The position numbers and the translations under genes are program-made. The notes under the pieces were generated by a model that saw nothing but the letters and a program-made list of their open reading frames with translations, did not search any database and was not told where the DNA came from. Shown here piece after piece: positions 9,163-18,000 of a stretch of 60,604 nt of DNA. Every line of letters begins with the position of its first letter. Within the stretch, counting starts at the first letter, position 1. The DNA comes from DSWT01 sp035415725 (GTDB taxonomy: Bacteria > Chloroflexota > Anaerolineae > B4-G1 > SLSP01): NCBI GenBank assembly GCA_035415725.1, contig DAOOGN010000009.1:1-60604 (forward strand). Reading direction: 5' to 3'.

Positions 9163-10151
9163 TGCTGGATATGAAAGCCCTCAGTTTCTACCAACCGCGT
9201 GCGGAACAAGTGATCTGCGGTGAAAAGACGGTAGACGTCCGCACCTGGCAGACCACCTATCGCGGCCCGTTGGCGATTCACGCCGCCGCCATACGGCGGA
9301 ACGAGCGCTGCCGTGAGTTAGGCTTCGATCCCGACACGCTGACCTACAGCGCGCTCATCGGAACGGTGGAACTGGTCGAGATCCGCGCGCTGGACGCCGA
9401 AACTTACGCCGCTTTGCAAGCGCAGCATCGCCTGGATCAGCCTTTCCCCGGTGCCCCGTGCTATGGCTGGTTCTTCATCACCCCGCAGCGCCTGCCAGAA
9501 CCACTGCCCCGCGCCGGTCGTCGTCGCCTCTTCGATGTGGAAATCAGCGAATCAGCGAATCAGCGAATGGATGAGTCGGCGACCAGTATCGAGCATCCAG
9601 TATCCAGCATTGAGCATCCAGCAACCAGCAACCAGCAACCGGCTTTCAGCATCCAGCATCCAGCATCCAGCTTCCAGCCCGACCCTGCCCGGCCTTTTGT
9701 GCTCTACACGCTGCCCGATCCTTCCGACGGCTACCGCGCTGCGCTTTACCAGTGGGTCACCGTGGGACAGATTTCTCAATCTGCCTATGCGCAAGCTGGA
9801 AAGTCTGCACTACAGGCGCTGTGGAGCGTGGAGGTAGGTGCGCAAACACTCCACGCCGTCACCGATCACCTGCTGGCGGCGTTGCGTGCCAACGGCTACA
9901 AAGCCACCGACCTGGCCCGCGCTGTGGGCAGTGAAAAGCCTTTCTATCTCGACGAACCGACGGGACTGCGCCTGGCGTTGATCCTGCTGGCGGTGAAACC
10001 GCTGACACGCCAGGATCGCATCGAAGCGATTGGGCAAGGCATCCAGGCGATGAGCGCCGAGGAAGCCTATTATTGGTTCAGCAAGTGTACTGCCGGACCG
10101 GATGCCGTCCGCGCGCAGAAGGCATTAAGAGTGTTGTTGGCGGAGGAGTAG
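9162..10151 (+). CDS. ASCH-domain protein with an unrecognised C-terminal domain
   Basis: In this 329-residue protein, residues 1-125 resemble an ASCH domain, a PUA-like fold that binds RNA or modified bases: KALSFYQPRAEQVICGEKTVDVR, split here by eye into KALSFYQPRAEQVI and GEKTVDVRTW, then RGPLAIHAA. Residues about 127-172 are a low-complexity linker encoded by repeat DNA. The remaining ~155 residues are helical and not recognised. The start overlaps the DUF499 stop by one base, with CTGGAGG just upstream. Translational coupling suggests that it belongs to the same complex. A modified-base reader for the adjacent methyltransferase is an attractive but untested idea. Confidence 0.78.
   Translation: MLDMKALSFYQPRAEQVICGEKTVDVRTWQTTYRGPLAIHAAAIRRNERCRELGFDPDTLTYSALIGTVELVEIRALDAETYAALQAQHRLDQPFPGAPCYGWFFITPQRLPEPLPRAGRRRLFDVEISESANQRMDESATSIEHPVSSIEHPATSNQQPAFSIQHPASSFQPDPARPFVLYTLPDPSDGYRAALYQWVTVGQISQSAYAQAGKSALQALWSVEVGAQTLHAVTDHLLAALRANGYKATDLARAVGSEKPFYLDEPTGLRLALILLAVKPLTRQDRIEAIGQGIQAMSAEEAYYWFSKCTAGPDAVRAQKALRVLLAEE
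9541..9680 (+). repeat. in-frame minisatellite inside the ASCH gene
   Basis: Tandem copies of the 8-mer GAATCAGC are followed by tandem ATCCAGC/AACCAGC 7-mers. Translation gives ESANQRMDESA and then repeated IEHPVSS/IQHPASS units. The same two-part block occurs in the methyltransferase gene at 14070-14185, and its first part occurs between genes at 30963-31030. Confidence 0.9.
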
Positions 10152-10157
10152 TTAGCG

Positions 10158-11948
10158 ATGGGGAACACAAAGTGGATTGCTAGATTGTGTCTGCTGGGAC
10201 TCTTGTTTTTCTTGAATAGCGGACCGGCTAATACCGAACCGCAAGGTCCGCCGCCGCAACCGGCGGAGCTGATCTACCAAGAAATGCTCACCGTCTATTA
10301 TGGCAATCTTGCCCGGCGTGACAACGGCGTGCCGCCGTTGCGTTGGAACGCGCCGATGACGGAAGCGGCACGCTGGTTCAGTTGGGATTCGGTGGTAAAC
10401 CGCATTGAGCCGTATTGTGGACATCAGGACACGTTAGGACGGTGGCCCTCGGAAAGAGTGCCGGTCTTCGGGTACCAAGGCTCTTCCGGAGCGGAAAACT
10501 GTTACTGTGGCTATATGGAGCCGCAAGCCGCTATTGACGGCTGGATGAACAGCCCCGGCCATCGCGCCAACCTGCTGGATCCCAATTCCCGCGAAATTGG
10601 TATGGGGTATTATCTTCGTACCAGCGATTGGCGCGGTTACCTGACGCAGGACTTTGGGGTAGATGCAGTTTACCCTCCGGTTATCATCAACAATGAAGCG
10701 CCCAACACCGCCAACGCCGTCGTAGACCTGTATATTTATGATCGTTCGGGCGGCGGCGGCTTCCGTGAGCTTGGCCCGGCAACAGAGATGCAAATTGCCA
10801 ATGAACCCTGTTTCTCCGGCGCGAGCTGGCAACCATACCAGGCGGAAAAAGCCTGGACATTGGAAGCAGGTGGCGGCTGGCGCACCGTTTACGTAAAGAC
10901 CCGCGATGCGGTAGGACGCGCGACCACGGTGAGTGACACCATTTATTTAGGTGACAGCGTGCCTTTGCACGAACTGGGTCTGCATTTGGCTTCGACTAAC
11001 GCCGGAGCCGTTACGCTTTACAACCTGGATACGAGTTGGCCTTACGTCCGCCTGAGCCAGAATTGGTTCGTCGATGACACCTTCGGCACCTTTGGCCTGA
11101 ACTGGGGCAACGGGGAGCGGGTGAGCGATGCCACGGCGTGGGGTGGTACCGCGTTCCGGCTTTATCCAGGCAACGGTGAATCGAACGCCTGGGTGTGGAC
11201 GACAGAATTCTTCAAAGATATACCGCTGACGGCTTACGTCCGGCTCAAGGTGAATGACAACACAGCGACGGCGGAGGTGGCGCGCTTTTCTATCGTCGGC
11301 GGCGGGACAACCTACGGGCCGCTCAACCTCAAGGGCACGGACTTCGCCGCCGCCAACGTCTACCAGGAATTCCCCCTGGATTTTACGTTCCACGATGCGG
11401 AAGACGTTTTCCTGATCTTCAATTTCTGGCGTTCTGGCGCAGCAGATGTGTATGTGGATGGTGTAACCATCTATACGCGCCCTATCCCGACCACCTCACC
11501 GTTGACCTGGACGACGCCGGAGGGCAATGATCGCGGTGGCGCTATTTGGGTGCGATATCAGGATGCGCAGGGGAATTTTTCCCCGCGTTCCGAGGCAGCG
11601 CTGATCGCGCTACGGCTTCAGGTGCTTCCCGCGACGCTGAGTTTTATGGCGTCGGTAGGCACGAACCCCCCTCCACAAAATCTAACCGTGAACTCAATCG
11701 GGTGTAGCGATTTCACATGGTCGGTTTCTGCCACCGCGCCCTGGTTAGCGACCACCATCGTCGGAAACCGCGTCGCTGTAACCGTCGATACGACCGGCTT
11801 GTCGGTAGGGACCTACTCGACGCTGATAACGGTGCAGGCTGCCGCCGGTGTTCTCGACAGTCCCCGGCAGATTCCCGTGACCTTGCACGTGGCAGCGCAA
11901 CTCTATCCGGTATACCTGCCGCTGACCTTGCGCGCCATACACCCTTGA
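10158..11948 (+). CDS. secreted CAP-domain (SCP/PR1-like) protein with a BACON-like domain
   Basis: This 596-residue exported protein starts with a signal peptide (hydrophobic stretch ending FFLNSGPAN). A CAP domain at about residues 35-175 shows family hallmarks: CGHQD, GAENCYCG and GWMNSPGHRANLLDP. A middle region looks like jelly-roll/beta-sandwich sequence. A BACON-like Ig module (FTWSVSATAPWLATT) precedes the C-terminal YLPLTLRAIHP, a chain-end motif seen in Chloroflexota secreted proteins. The gene starts 6 bp after the ASCH gene and ends 20 bp before the methyltransferase start, so it is inside the array transcript, which is unexpected for an extracellular protein. Function on the cell surface is unknown. 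Confidence 0.87.
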   Translation: MGNTKWIARLCLLGLLFFLNSGPANTEPQGPPPQPAELIYQEMLTVYYGNLARRDNGVPPLRWNAPMTEAARWFSWDSVVNRIEPYCGHQDTLGRWPSERVPVFGYQGSSGAENCYCGYMEPQAAIDGWMNSPGHRANLLDPNSREIGMGYYLRTSDWRGYLTQDFGVDAVYPPVIINNEAPNTANAVVDLYIYDRSGGGGFRELGPATEMQIANEPCFSGASWQPYQAEKAWTLEAGGGWRTVYVKTRDAVGRATTVSDTIYLGDSVPLHELGLHLASTNAGAVTLYNLDTSWPYVRLSQNWFVDDTFGTFGLNWGNGERVSDATAWGGTAFRLYPGNGESNAWVWTTEFFKDIPLTAYVRLKVNDNTATAEVARFSIVGGGTTYGPLNLKGTDFAAANVYQEFPLDFTFHDAEDVFLIFNFWRSGAADVYVDGVTIYTRPIPTTSPLTWTTPEGNDRGGAIWVRYQDAQGNFSPRSEAALIALRLQVLPATLSFMASVGTNPPPQNLTVNSIGCSDFTWSVSATAPWLATTIVGNRVAVTVDTTGLSVGTYSTLITVQAAAGVLDSPRQIPVTLHVAAQLYPVYLPLTLRAIHP

Positions 11949-11968
11949 CCAGGACAAGGAGCAACGTT

Positions 11969-14968
11969 ATGCCGCAATCTCTCATCGAATCCTGGCTCCC
12001 CTTCGACGCCGTCGGCGCGGAGAGCCTGCGCGACGCGAGTGCGGCACAGAAGCCGCCGCTCAACCGTCTTCACGTCTGGTGGGCGCGCCGTCCGTTGACG
12101 ATCTCCCGCGCGGCGATTGTCGCCTCCTTGTTGCCATCGTGGGACAGGCTGGAAGCCTGTGCTACGAACCCCTTCGCCAACGAAGACGCCTACCGCGCCT
12201 GGTTCCTGCACTTCCTCGGCATCAAGGGCGATCCGGCAGCCATGCGCGAGCAACTCCTCAGAGCACGTGAAACCGGCGAGAATCTGGGAGCCAATCCCTA
12301 CGGCTACGGCCGCGCCTTCACCGTCAGCCCCTCCGCCGATGACCTGGCGCTTTTCGAGCGCCTGTTAGACCTGTCAGGTTGCGGAAGAGCGGACAGGTCT
12401 TTGCAGGACACTGTTCTCCTCGACCCTTTCTCCGGTGGCGGTTCGATTCCCTTCGAGGCGCGGCGCTACGGCCTCTCCGTGATCGCCAATGAACTTAACC
12501 CCGTGGCGTGCGTGATCCTCAAAGCCACGCTCGACTATCCCGCGACCTTCGGCCCGGAACTGGCGGCGGACATCAAAAAGTGGGGGAACCTGTGGGCCAA
12601 ACGGGTGCATGAAAAGCTCGCGCCGTATTTCCCCAAGGGCAAAGGCGAGAACATCTTCGCCTACCTCTGGGCGCGGACCGTCGCCTGCCCGGTGACGGGC
12701 AAGCCCGTCCCGCTCAGCCCCAACTGGTGGCTCAGCAAATCCCCGCCCTGTGCCGTCCGCCTGTTGACCGACCCGGCCTGGGATGCGCCGCGTTTCGAGA
12801 TTTACACCCCTGGCCCGGGCGACGACCCCGACGACGGGACGGTCGCGCGCGGCGTAGGGCGCTCCCCGTGGACCGGCGACGCCATCGACGGCGACTACAT
12901 CAAGGCCGAGGCGCAGGCCGGGCGTATGGGGCAGATGTTCTACGCGGTGGCGCTCAAACGGCGCGGCGGCTTCGACTTCCGCGCGCCCACCCAGGCCGAC
13001 CTGGACGCGGTCGCGGCGGCGGAGGCGGAACTCGCCCGCCAGCGTCCCCTGTGGGAAGCGCAGGATGTGATTCCGACGGAGGAAATTGATACCACCTCGA
13101 ATTACGACCGCGGCCATAGGCTTTATGGTATTACTACTTGGGCTGAGATGTTTTCGCCCCGACAGTTACTTTCATTAGGTGCCTTTGTGGAAACTTTGCA
13201 AGAATTACGTGTAGATTTATCCAAAGAATTGAACACTGAACGTGCGAACGCGGTGGAAACCTATCTGGCATTAGCTATTGATAAGTCCACAGACTACAAT
13301 TCAATACAGGCTGGTTGGCATTCGTCGCGTCAAGTCGTCGCCCACACTTTTACAAAGCACAATTTCTCAATGACTTGGGATTTCTCTGAATTTGATGCAT
13401 CGGCTAATTTACTGCCCTGGTCTATTGACCAAATAACGGATGCTTACAGGGATATTGCAAAATTGGCTATGGCTTCACAGGTATCACTGGATAGTAATCT
13501 AGTTGAGCGTGGCCCACTCACCCAACTTCAAGGCAACGCGGCGCACATTGCCTCTCTGGCCGACGCCTCGGTGGATGTCATCGTCACCGACCCGCCCTAC
13601 TATGACAACGTGATGTACGCGGAGCTGGCGGACTTCTTCTACGTGTGGCTCAAGCGCACCGTGGGCCACCTCTATCCTCTATGGTTCAGCGCCCCCCTTA
13701 CCGACAAGGACGCCGAGGCCGTCGCCAACCCTGCGCGGTTCAAGGATATCGCCCCGGCCCTCACCCCCGGCGCCTCTCCCAGAGGGAGAGGCGGGAGGGG
13801 AGCGCGGGAGATGGCGGCGCAGGATTACGAGCGCAAAATGGGTGCCGCCTTCCGCGAAATGGCGCGCGTCCTGCGCGACGACGGCGTCCTCACCGTCATG
13901 TTCACCCACAAGCAGGTCGAAGCGTGGGACACCCTGGCGATGGCGCTCATCAACGCCGGATTCACCATCACCGCCTCGTGGCCCGTCCACACCGAAAGCG
14001 AATACTCCCTTCATCAGGCCAGGAAAAACGCCGCGCAGAGCACGATTTTGCTGGTATGCAGGAAGCGGAAGAGCGAATCAGCGAATCAGCGAATGGGAGA
14101 ATCAGCGAATGAGCGAATCAGCGCATCTGGCATCCAGTATCCAGCTTCCAGCAGCCGGCCATCGGCTTCCGGCAGCGAGTATCCAGTCTGGTGGGACGAC
14201 CTGGCGCCGCGCGTGCGGACTGTGGCCCGCGAGAAGGCGGCGGAGTTCAACGCGCAGGGCATCAGCGGCGTCGATCTCTACCTGAGCACCTTCGGCCCCG
14301 TGCTGGCGGTCATCTCGGAGCGCTGGCCCGTCCTCACCCGCCAGGTGGATGAACGCACCGGGCAGCCCAAAGCCTTGCGTCCGGAGACCGCGCTCGACCT
14401 GGCCCGCGAAGAGGTCATCGCCCTGCGCAAGCGCGGCCTGCTCCTGGGGCACGACGTGCAATTCGATCCCGTCACCGATTGGGTGCTCATGGCATGGGAT
14501 GCGTTCCAGGCCGAGACCTTCCCGGCGGACGAAGCGCGCAAACTCGCCCTGGCGCTGGGGCTAGACGTGGAGCGCGACCTGGTGGCGCAGCGCGTCATCA
14601 GCAAGAGCGGCAGCGACGTCACCATGCTGCAACCCAAACAGCGGCGTGTGCGCGGCAGAGTGGACCCTGAGGCCCAGCAGTATGACACCTGGCTGGATGC
14701 CATCCACACCGTCATGCTCGTCTACGCGGAAGATGGCACGGCAGCCTGCGCTGCGTTCCTCAAGAAAAGCGGCCTGCGCGCGGATAGCACCTTCAAGGCC
14801 GTGCTGCAAGCGTTCATCAACGCCGTGCCGCGGGCGCAGGCCAAGGGCAGGTTCGTCAGGCCGGAGGCCGCGGCGCTGGATGGCATCCGCGCGACGTTCT
14901 TCGAGGAATTGGAGGTTCCGGTGGAGGAAGAGGAGCGGGTGGAGATGGTGCAGGGGAAGTTGTTGTAA
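11969..14968 (+). CDS. DUF1156 DNA methyltransferase (N6-adenine/N4-cytosine type)
   Basis: This is a 999-residue methyltransferase of the DUF1156 (COG1743) group. The N-terminal NRLHVWWARRPL segment is typical of the family. The SAM-binding motif DPFSGGG lies near residue 151 and the catalytic DPPY near 541, so motif I precedes motif IV. ATG 11969 has AAGGAG at 11956-11961. The gene is patchy: residues about 371-514 are encoded by AT-rich DNA, and four repeat-type insertions (12141, 12367, 13772, 14070) are read through in frame. It lies between the CAP gene and the helicase gene. It probably marks self DNA for the array; the recognition sequence is unknown. Confidence 0.88.
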   Translation: MPQSLIESWLPFDAVGAESLRDASAAQKPPLNRLHVWWARRPLTISRAAIVASLLPSWDRLEACATNPFANEDAYRAWFLHFLGIKGDPAAMREQLLRARETGENLGANPYGYGRAFTVSPSADDLALFERLLDLSGCGRADRSLQDTVLLDPFSGGGSIPFEARRYGLSVIANELNPVACVILKATLDYPATFGPELAADIKKWGNLWAKRVHEKLAPYFPKGKGENIFAYLWARTVACPVTGKPVPLSPNWWLSKSPPCAVRLLTDPAWDAPRFEIYTPGPGDDPDDGTVARGVGRSPWTGDAIDGDYIKAEAQAGRMGQMFYAVALKRRGGFDFRAPTQADLDAVAAAEAELARQRPLWEAQDVIPTEEIDTTSNYDRGHRLYGITTWAEMFSPRQLLSLGAFVETLQELRVDLSKELNTERANAVETYLALAIDKSTDYNSIQAGWHSSRQVVAHTFTKHNFSMTWDFSEFDASANLLPWSIDQITDAYRDIAKLAMASQVSLDSNLVERGPLTQLQGNAAHIASLADASVDVIVTDPPYYDNVMYAELADFFYVWLKRTVGHLYPLWFSAPLTDKDAEAVANPARFKDIAPALTPGASPRGRGGRGAREMAAQDYERKMGAAFREMARVLRDDGVLTVMFTHKQVEAWDTLAMALINAGFTITASWPVHTESEYSLHQARKNAAQSTILLVCRKRKSESANQRMGESANERISASGIQYPASSSRPSASGSEYPVWWDDLAPRVRTVAREKAAEFNAQGISGVDLYLSTFGPVLAVISERWPVLTRQVDERTGQPKALRPETALDLAREEVIALRKRGLLLGHDVQFDPVTDWVLMAWDAFQAETFPADEARKLALALGLDVERDLVAQRVISKSGSDVTMLQPKQRRVRGRVDPEAQQYDTWLDAIHTVMLVYAEDGTAACAAFLKKSGLRADSTFKAVLQAFINAVPRAQAKGRFVRPEAAALDGIRATFFEELEVPVEEEERVEMVQGKLL
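12141..12170 (+). repeat. palindromic repeat inserted in the methyltransferase gene
   Basis: ACAGGCTGGAAGCCTGT forms a short stem-loop in a sequence of the kind I recognise as a dispersed Chloroflexota intergenic repeat. Here it is translated as DRLEACATN in the N-terminal part of the methyltransferase. Confidence 0.6.
12367..12400 (+). repeat. palindromic repeat inserted in the methyltransferase gene
   Basis: AGACCTGTC (12367-12375) and GACAGGTCT (12392-12400) form a perfect 9-bp stem. It is translated as LDLSGCGRADRSLQ just before the SAM-binding motif. Confidence 0.65.
13080..13510 (+). other. AT-rich mosaic block inside the methyltransferase gene
   Basis: Base composition changes abruptly within one open frame. 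Hand counts give 24/60 G+C at 13381-13440 against 49/60 at 12961-13020. The block codes for about 144 residues between the SAM motif and the DPPY motif. A recombined segment or an exchanged target-recognition region would produce this. Confidence 0.8.
13772..13792 (+). repeat. 9-bp-stem palindromic repeat inserted in the methyltransferase gene
   Basis: GCCTCTCCC and GGGAGAGGC flank a 3-nt loop. The surrounding sequence (CCTCACCCCCGGCG on the left, GGGAGGGGAGC on the right) is of an intergenic-repeat type, read here as PGASPRGRGGRGARE. Confidence 0.7.
14070..14185 (+). repeat. in-frame minisatellite inside the methyltransferase gene
   Basis: GAATCAGC-type 8-mers are followed by ATCCAGT/TTCCAGC-type units, translated as ESANQRMGESANERI then IQYPASS. 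The order and the reading frame match the block in the ASCH gene at 9541-9680. It falls between the catalytic domain and the C-terminal domain. Confidence 0.9.
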
Positions 14969-15010
14969 AAATGTTGGCTGGTCAACGTATGAACGTCGAG
15001 AAACATAACC

Positions 15011-18000
15011 ATGTCACTTCTCACCGAGTATAACTTTCACCTCTCCTACGGCCCCGGCGACGACCGACTGCACGCCTTCTACATCCCGGCGCTCGCCGCC
15101 AGCGTCCGCTACGACCGCATGACGGGCTACTTCAGCAGTTACGCCCTGGCCATCTCCGCGGCGGGCGTGGCGCACCTCATCGCCAACGGCGGGCGGATGC
15201 GCCTGCTTGTCGGTGCGCAACTTAGCCGGGAAGACGTGGAAGCCATCGAGGCCGGTTACAACCTGCACGATGTGGTTGCGGAACGTTTGGGGCCGGGCCT
15301 GCCCGATCCAGAGACATTGACCGATCAACTGCTCCGCGCGCGGCTGGAAGCGTTAGCCTGGCTGGTGGCCCACGAGCGCCTGGACATCCGTGTGGTGCTC
15401 CCCAAAGGACCCGGCGGCCTGCCCCTCCCCGCGCCCGCGTCCCGCGAGTATTTCCACGCCAAAGTGGGCGTTTTCACCGACGCCGCAGGCCATCAGGTTG
15501 TCTTTGACGGCAGCATCAACGAATCGGAGACCGGCTGGGAACACAACTACGAACAGTTCATGGTGTTCTGCTCGTGGAACGAAGGACAGTTATGGGTGAC
15601 GGAGGCCATGGCGCGCTTCGAGCGTCTGTGGCAACATCGCGAGCCGGATTGGATTTCGCTCCCTGTGCCGGAAGCAGCGCGGCAAAGCCTCCTGCGCTAC
15701 GCGCCCTACACAGCGCCTACCCACGATCCCCTGGAACGTCCTGACCACTTGAAAAGGCCGTCTCGCCTCCAGGAACAAACGCCACAGATCCTCTTCGCTT
15801 CAGCCCTGGAACACGAACGCTGGACAGGTCAATTCTTACGGGATGCGCCTCACCTGATCAACGGGGCCGGCCTGGGGGCGGCGACGGCGCCGGTAGCGCC
15901 CTGGCCGCACCAGCTCGCCGTAGCCAGGCAGATCGTAGAAACCTACCCCTCGCGCTATCTGCTGGGCGATGAAGTCGGCCTGGGAAAAACCATCGAAGCG
16001 GGGCTGGTGTTGCGTGAACTCTGGCTGCGCGGACTGGTCAAACGTGCGGTGATCCTCGCACCCAAATCCGTCTTGCGCCAATGGCAGGAAGAACTCTACG
16101 AGAAATTCGCCCTCAACGTTCCGCAGTACAACGGCAAGGACTTCGTGGATTATGGCGGGCAGCTTCAACCCGCCGCCACCCCGAATCCCTGGGACAGCGT
16201 CAGCCTGGCACTAGCCTCCAGTCAGCTCCTCAAACGCCAGGACCGGCAGGCCGAATTGTTGACCGCTGCGCCGTGGGATCTGGTGCTGGTGGATGAAGCG
16301 CATCATGCTCGCCGCAAAGACTTCCTCGATCAGCGCACCTATCGCCCCAACCGGCTGCTCGAACTGCTGCGTGGTTTGCAAGCGCGGACCCAGTCCCTGC
16401 TGTTGATGACTGCCACGCCGATGCAGGTCGATCCCATCGAAGTGTGGGATTTGCTAGAACTTCTCGGCTTGAGCGGCGAATGGGGCGGCGATGAGCGCAA
16501 TTTCCTGCGTTTCTACACCGAGTTGCGCAGTCAGAAACCGGATTGGGACTTCATCTTTCGCATGGTGCAGGCCGAGCGTGAGACCGCCGGGGATAGCGCC
16601 GGGAGCGGCATTCCCGCCGCCTGGGTGCACCAGGCCCAACAGCGTCTGGGCGCCGTCGGGTGGGCGCAACTCCAACAGATACTCGAAGCCAGTCCCCCGA
16701 CTGCCGCCGCCGCCTTCAAGAAACTCCCGCCCGCGACGCAAGCACTGACGGCAGAACTGCTCCGGCGCACAACGCCATTGCAGCGATTGGTCTTCCGCAA
16801 CACGCGCCCCTTGCTGCGCGACTATGTCCGCCGGGGATTGTTGCGCGAGAACGTGCCCTATCGGGAGCCGTGTCTCATCTGGATCGACATGCGGGCAGAG
16901 GAGCGTGAGCTATACCTGCGCCTCGAAGAATACATCAGCAACTTCTATCGCCGGTACGAGGCCAGACGCACAGGTTTGGGGTTTGTGATGACCGTCTACC
17001 GCCGGCGGTTGACCAGCAGCTTTTATGCTGTCCAATGCAGTCTACAGCGCCGTCTGGCTTTCCTGCGCGGGCAGGCCGACCTGCTCTGGGACGATGATGA
17101 CCTGGAGCAGGATGCGTTGGCGTTCGATGTAGACGAAGAGGCCGAACTCACCGCAGCACGCCATGCAGACGACGCAGCAGAGTATCAGGAAGAAATCGCC
17201 TACGTGGAAGATTTCTTATGCGCCCTGCAAGCGTTGAGCAGCTACGATTCCAAAGTTGAGCAATTGCAAAGGGATCTGGAGACTGTGTTTCGCCAACGTG
17301 AGACGGCACTGGTGTTCACGCAGTATACCGATACGCTGGATTTCCTGCGCGAGCAACTGCGGCAACAATATGGCAGTCAGGTCGCTTGCTACAGCGGGCG
17401 CGGCGGCGAATGGTGGGACGGCAACGCCTGGATGCCCATCACCAAAGAAGAGCTGAAAAACGCCTTCCGCGAGGGCGAACGCATCAAAATCTTGTTGGCG
17501 ACCGAGGCTGCCAGCGAAGGTTTGAACCTGCAAACGTGTGGCGTGTTGATCAACTACGATATGCCGTGGAATCCCATGCGGGTAGAACAGCGCATCGGTC
17601 GTGTGGACCGTATCGGCCAGCGTTACGAGCGGGTGTGGATCTACAACTACTTCTACCAGGGGACCGTCGAGGCCAAAGTGTACCAGGCGCTCAACTGCCG
17701 GCTGGATTGGTTTCAGAACGTTGTGGGACCCTTGCAACCCATCCTGGCGCAGGTGGGCCGCGCCATCCAGCACATTGCACTGACCGGCAACGCCGAACGG
17801 CAGCGCGTACTGCAGCGCGAATTGGCCGACCTTGACGCAGCACTGGATCGACAGGAGACGCAGCTCAACCTCGATGAGGAGGCTGCCCAGCCCGAGGTAG
17901 ACACAGCATGGTCGGCGCCGTTCAGCCTGGAGGAAATGGCCGCGGCTATCCTCGCCACGCCAACTCTGCAAACTCACTTCCGCCCTCACGAAACCGTCAA

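Noticed and set aside
9541..9680. Repeat block considered as a CRISPR array
   Set aside because: Units are 7-8 bp, tandem and without spacers, and they are translated in frame.
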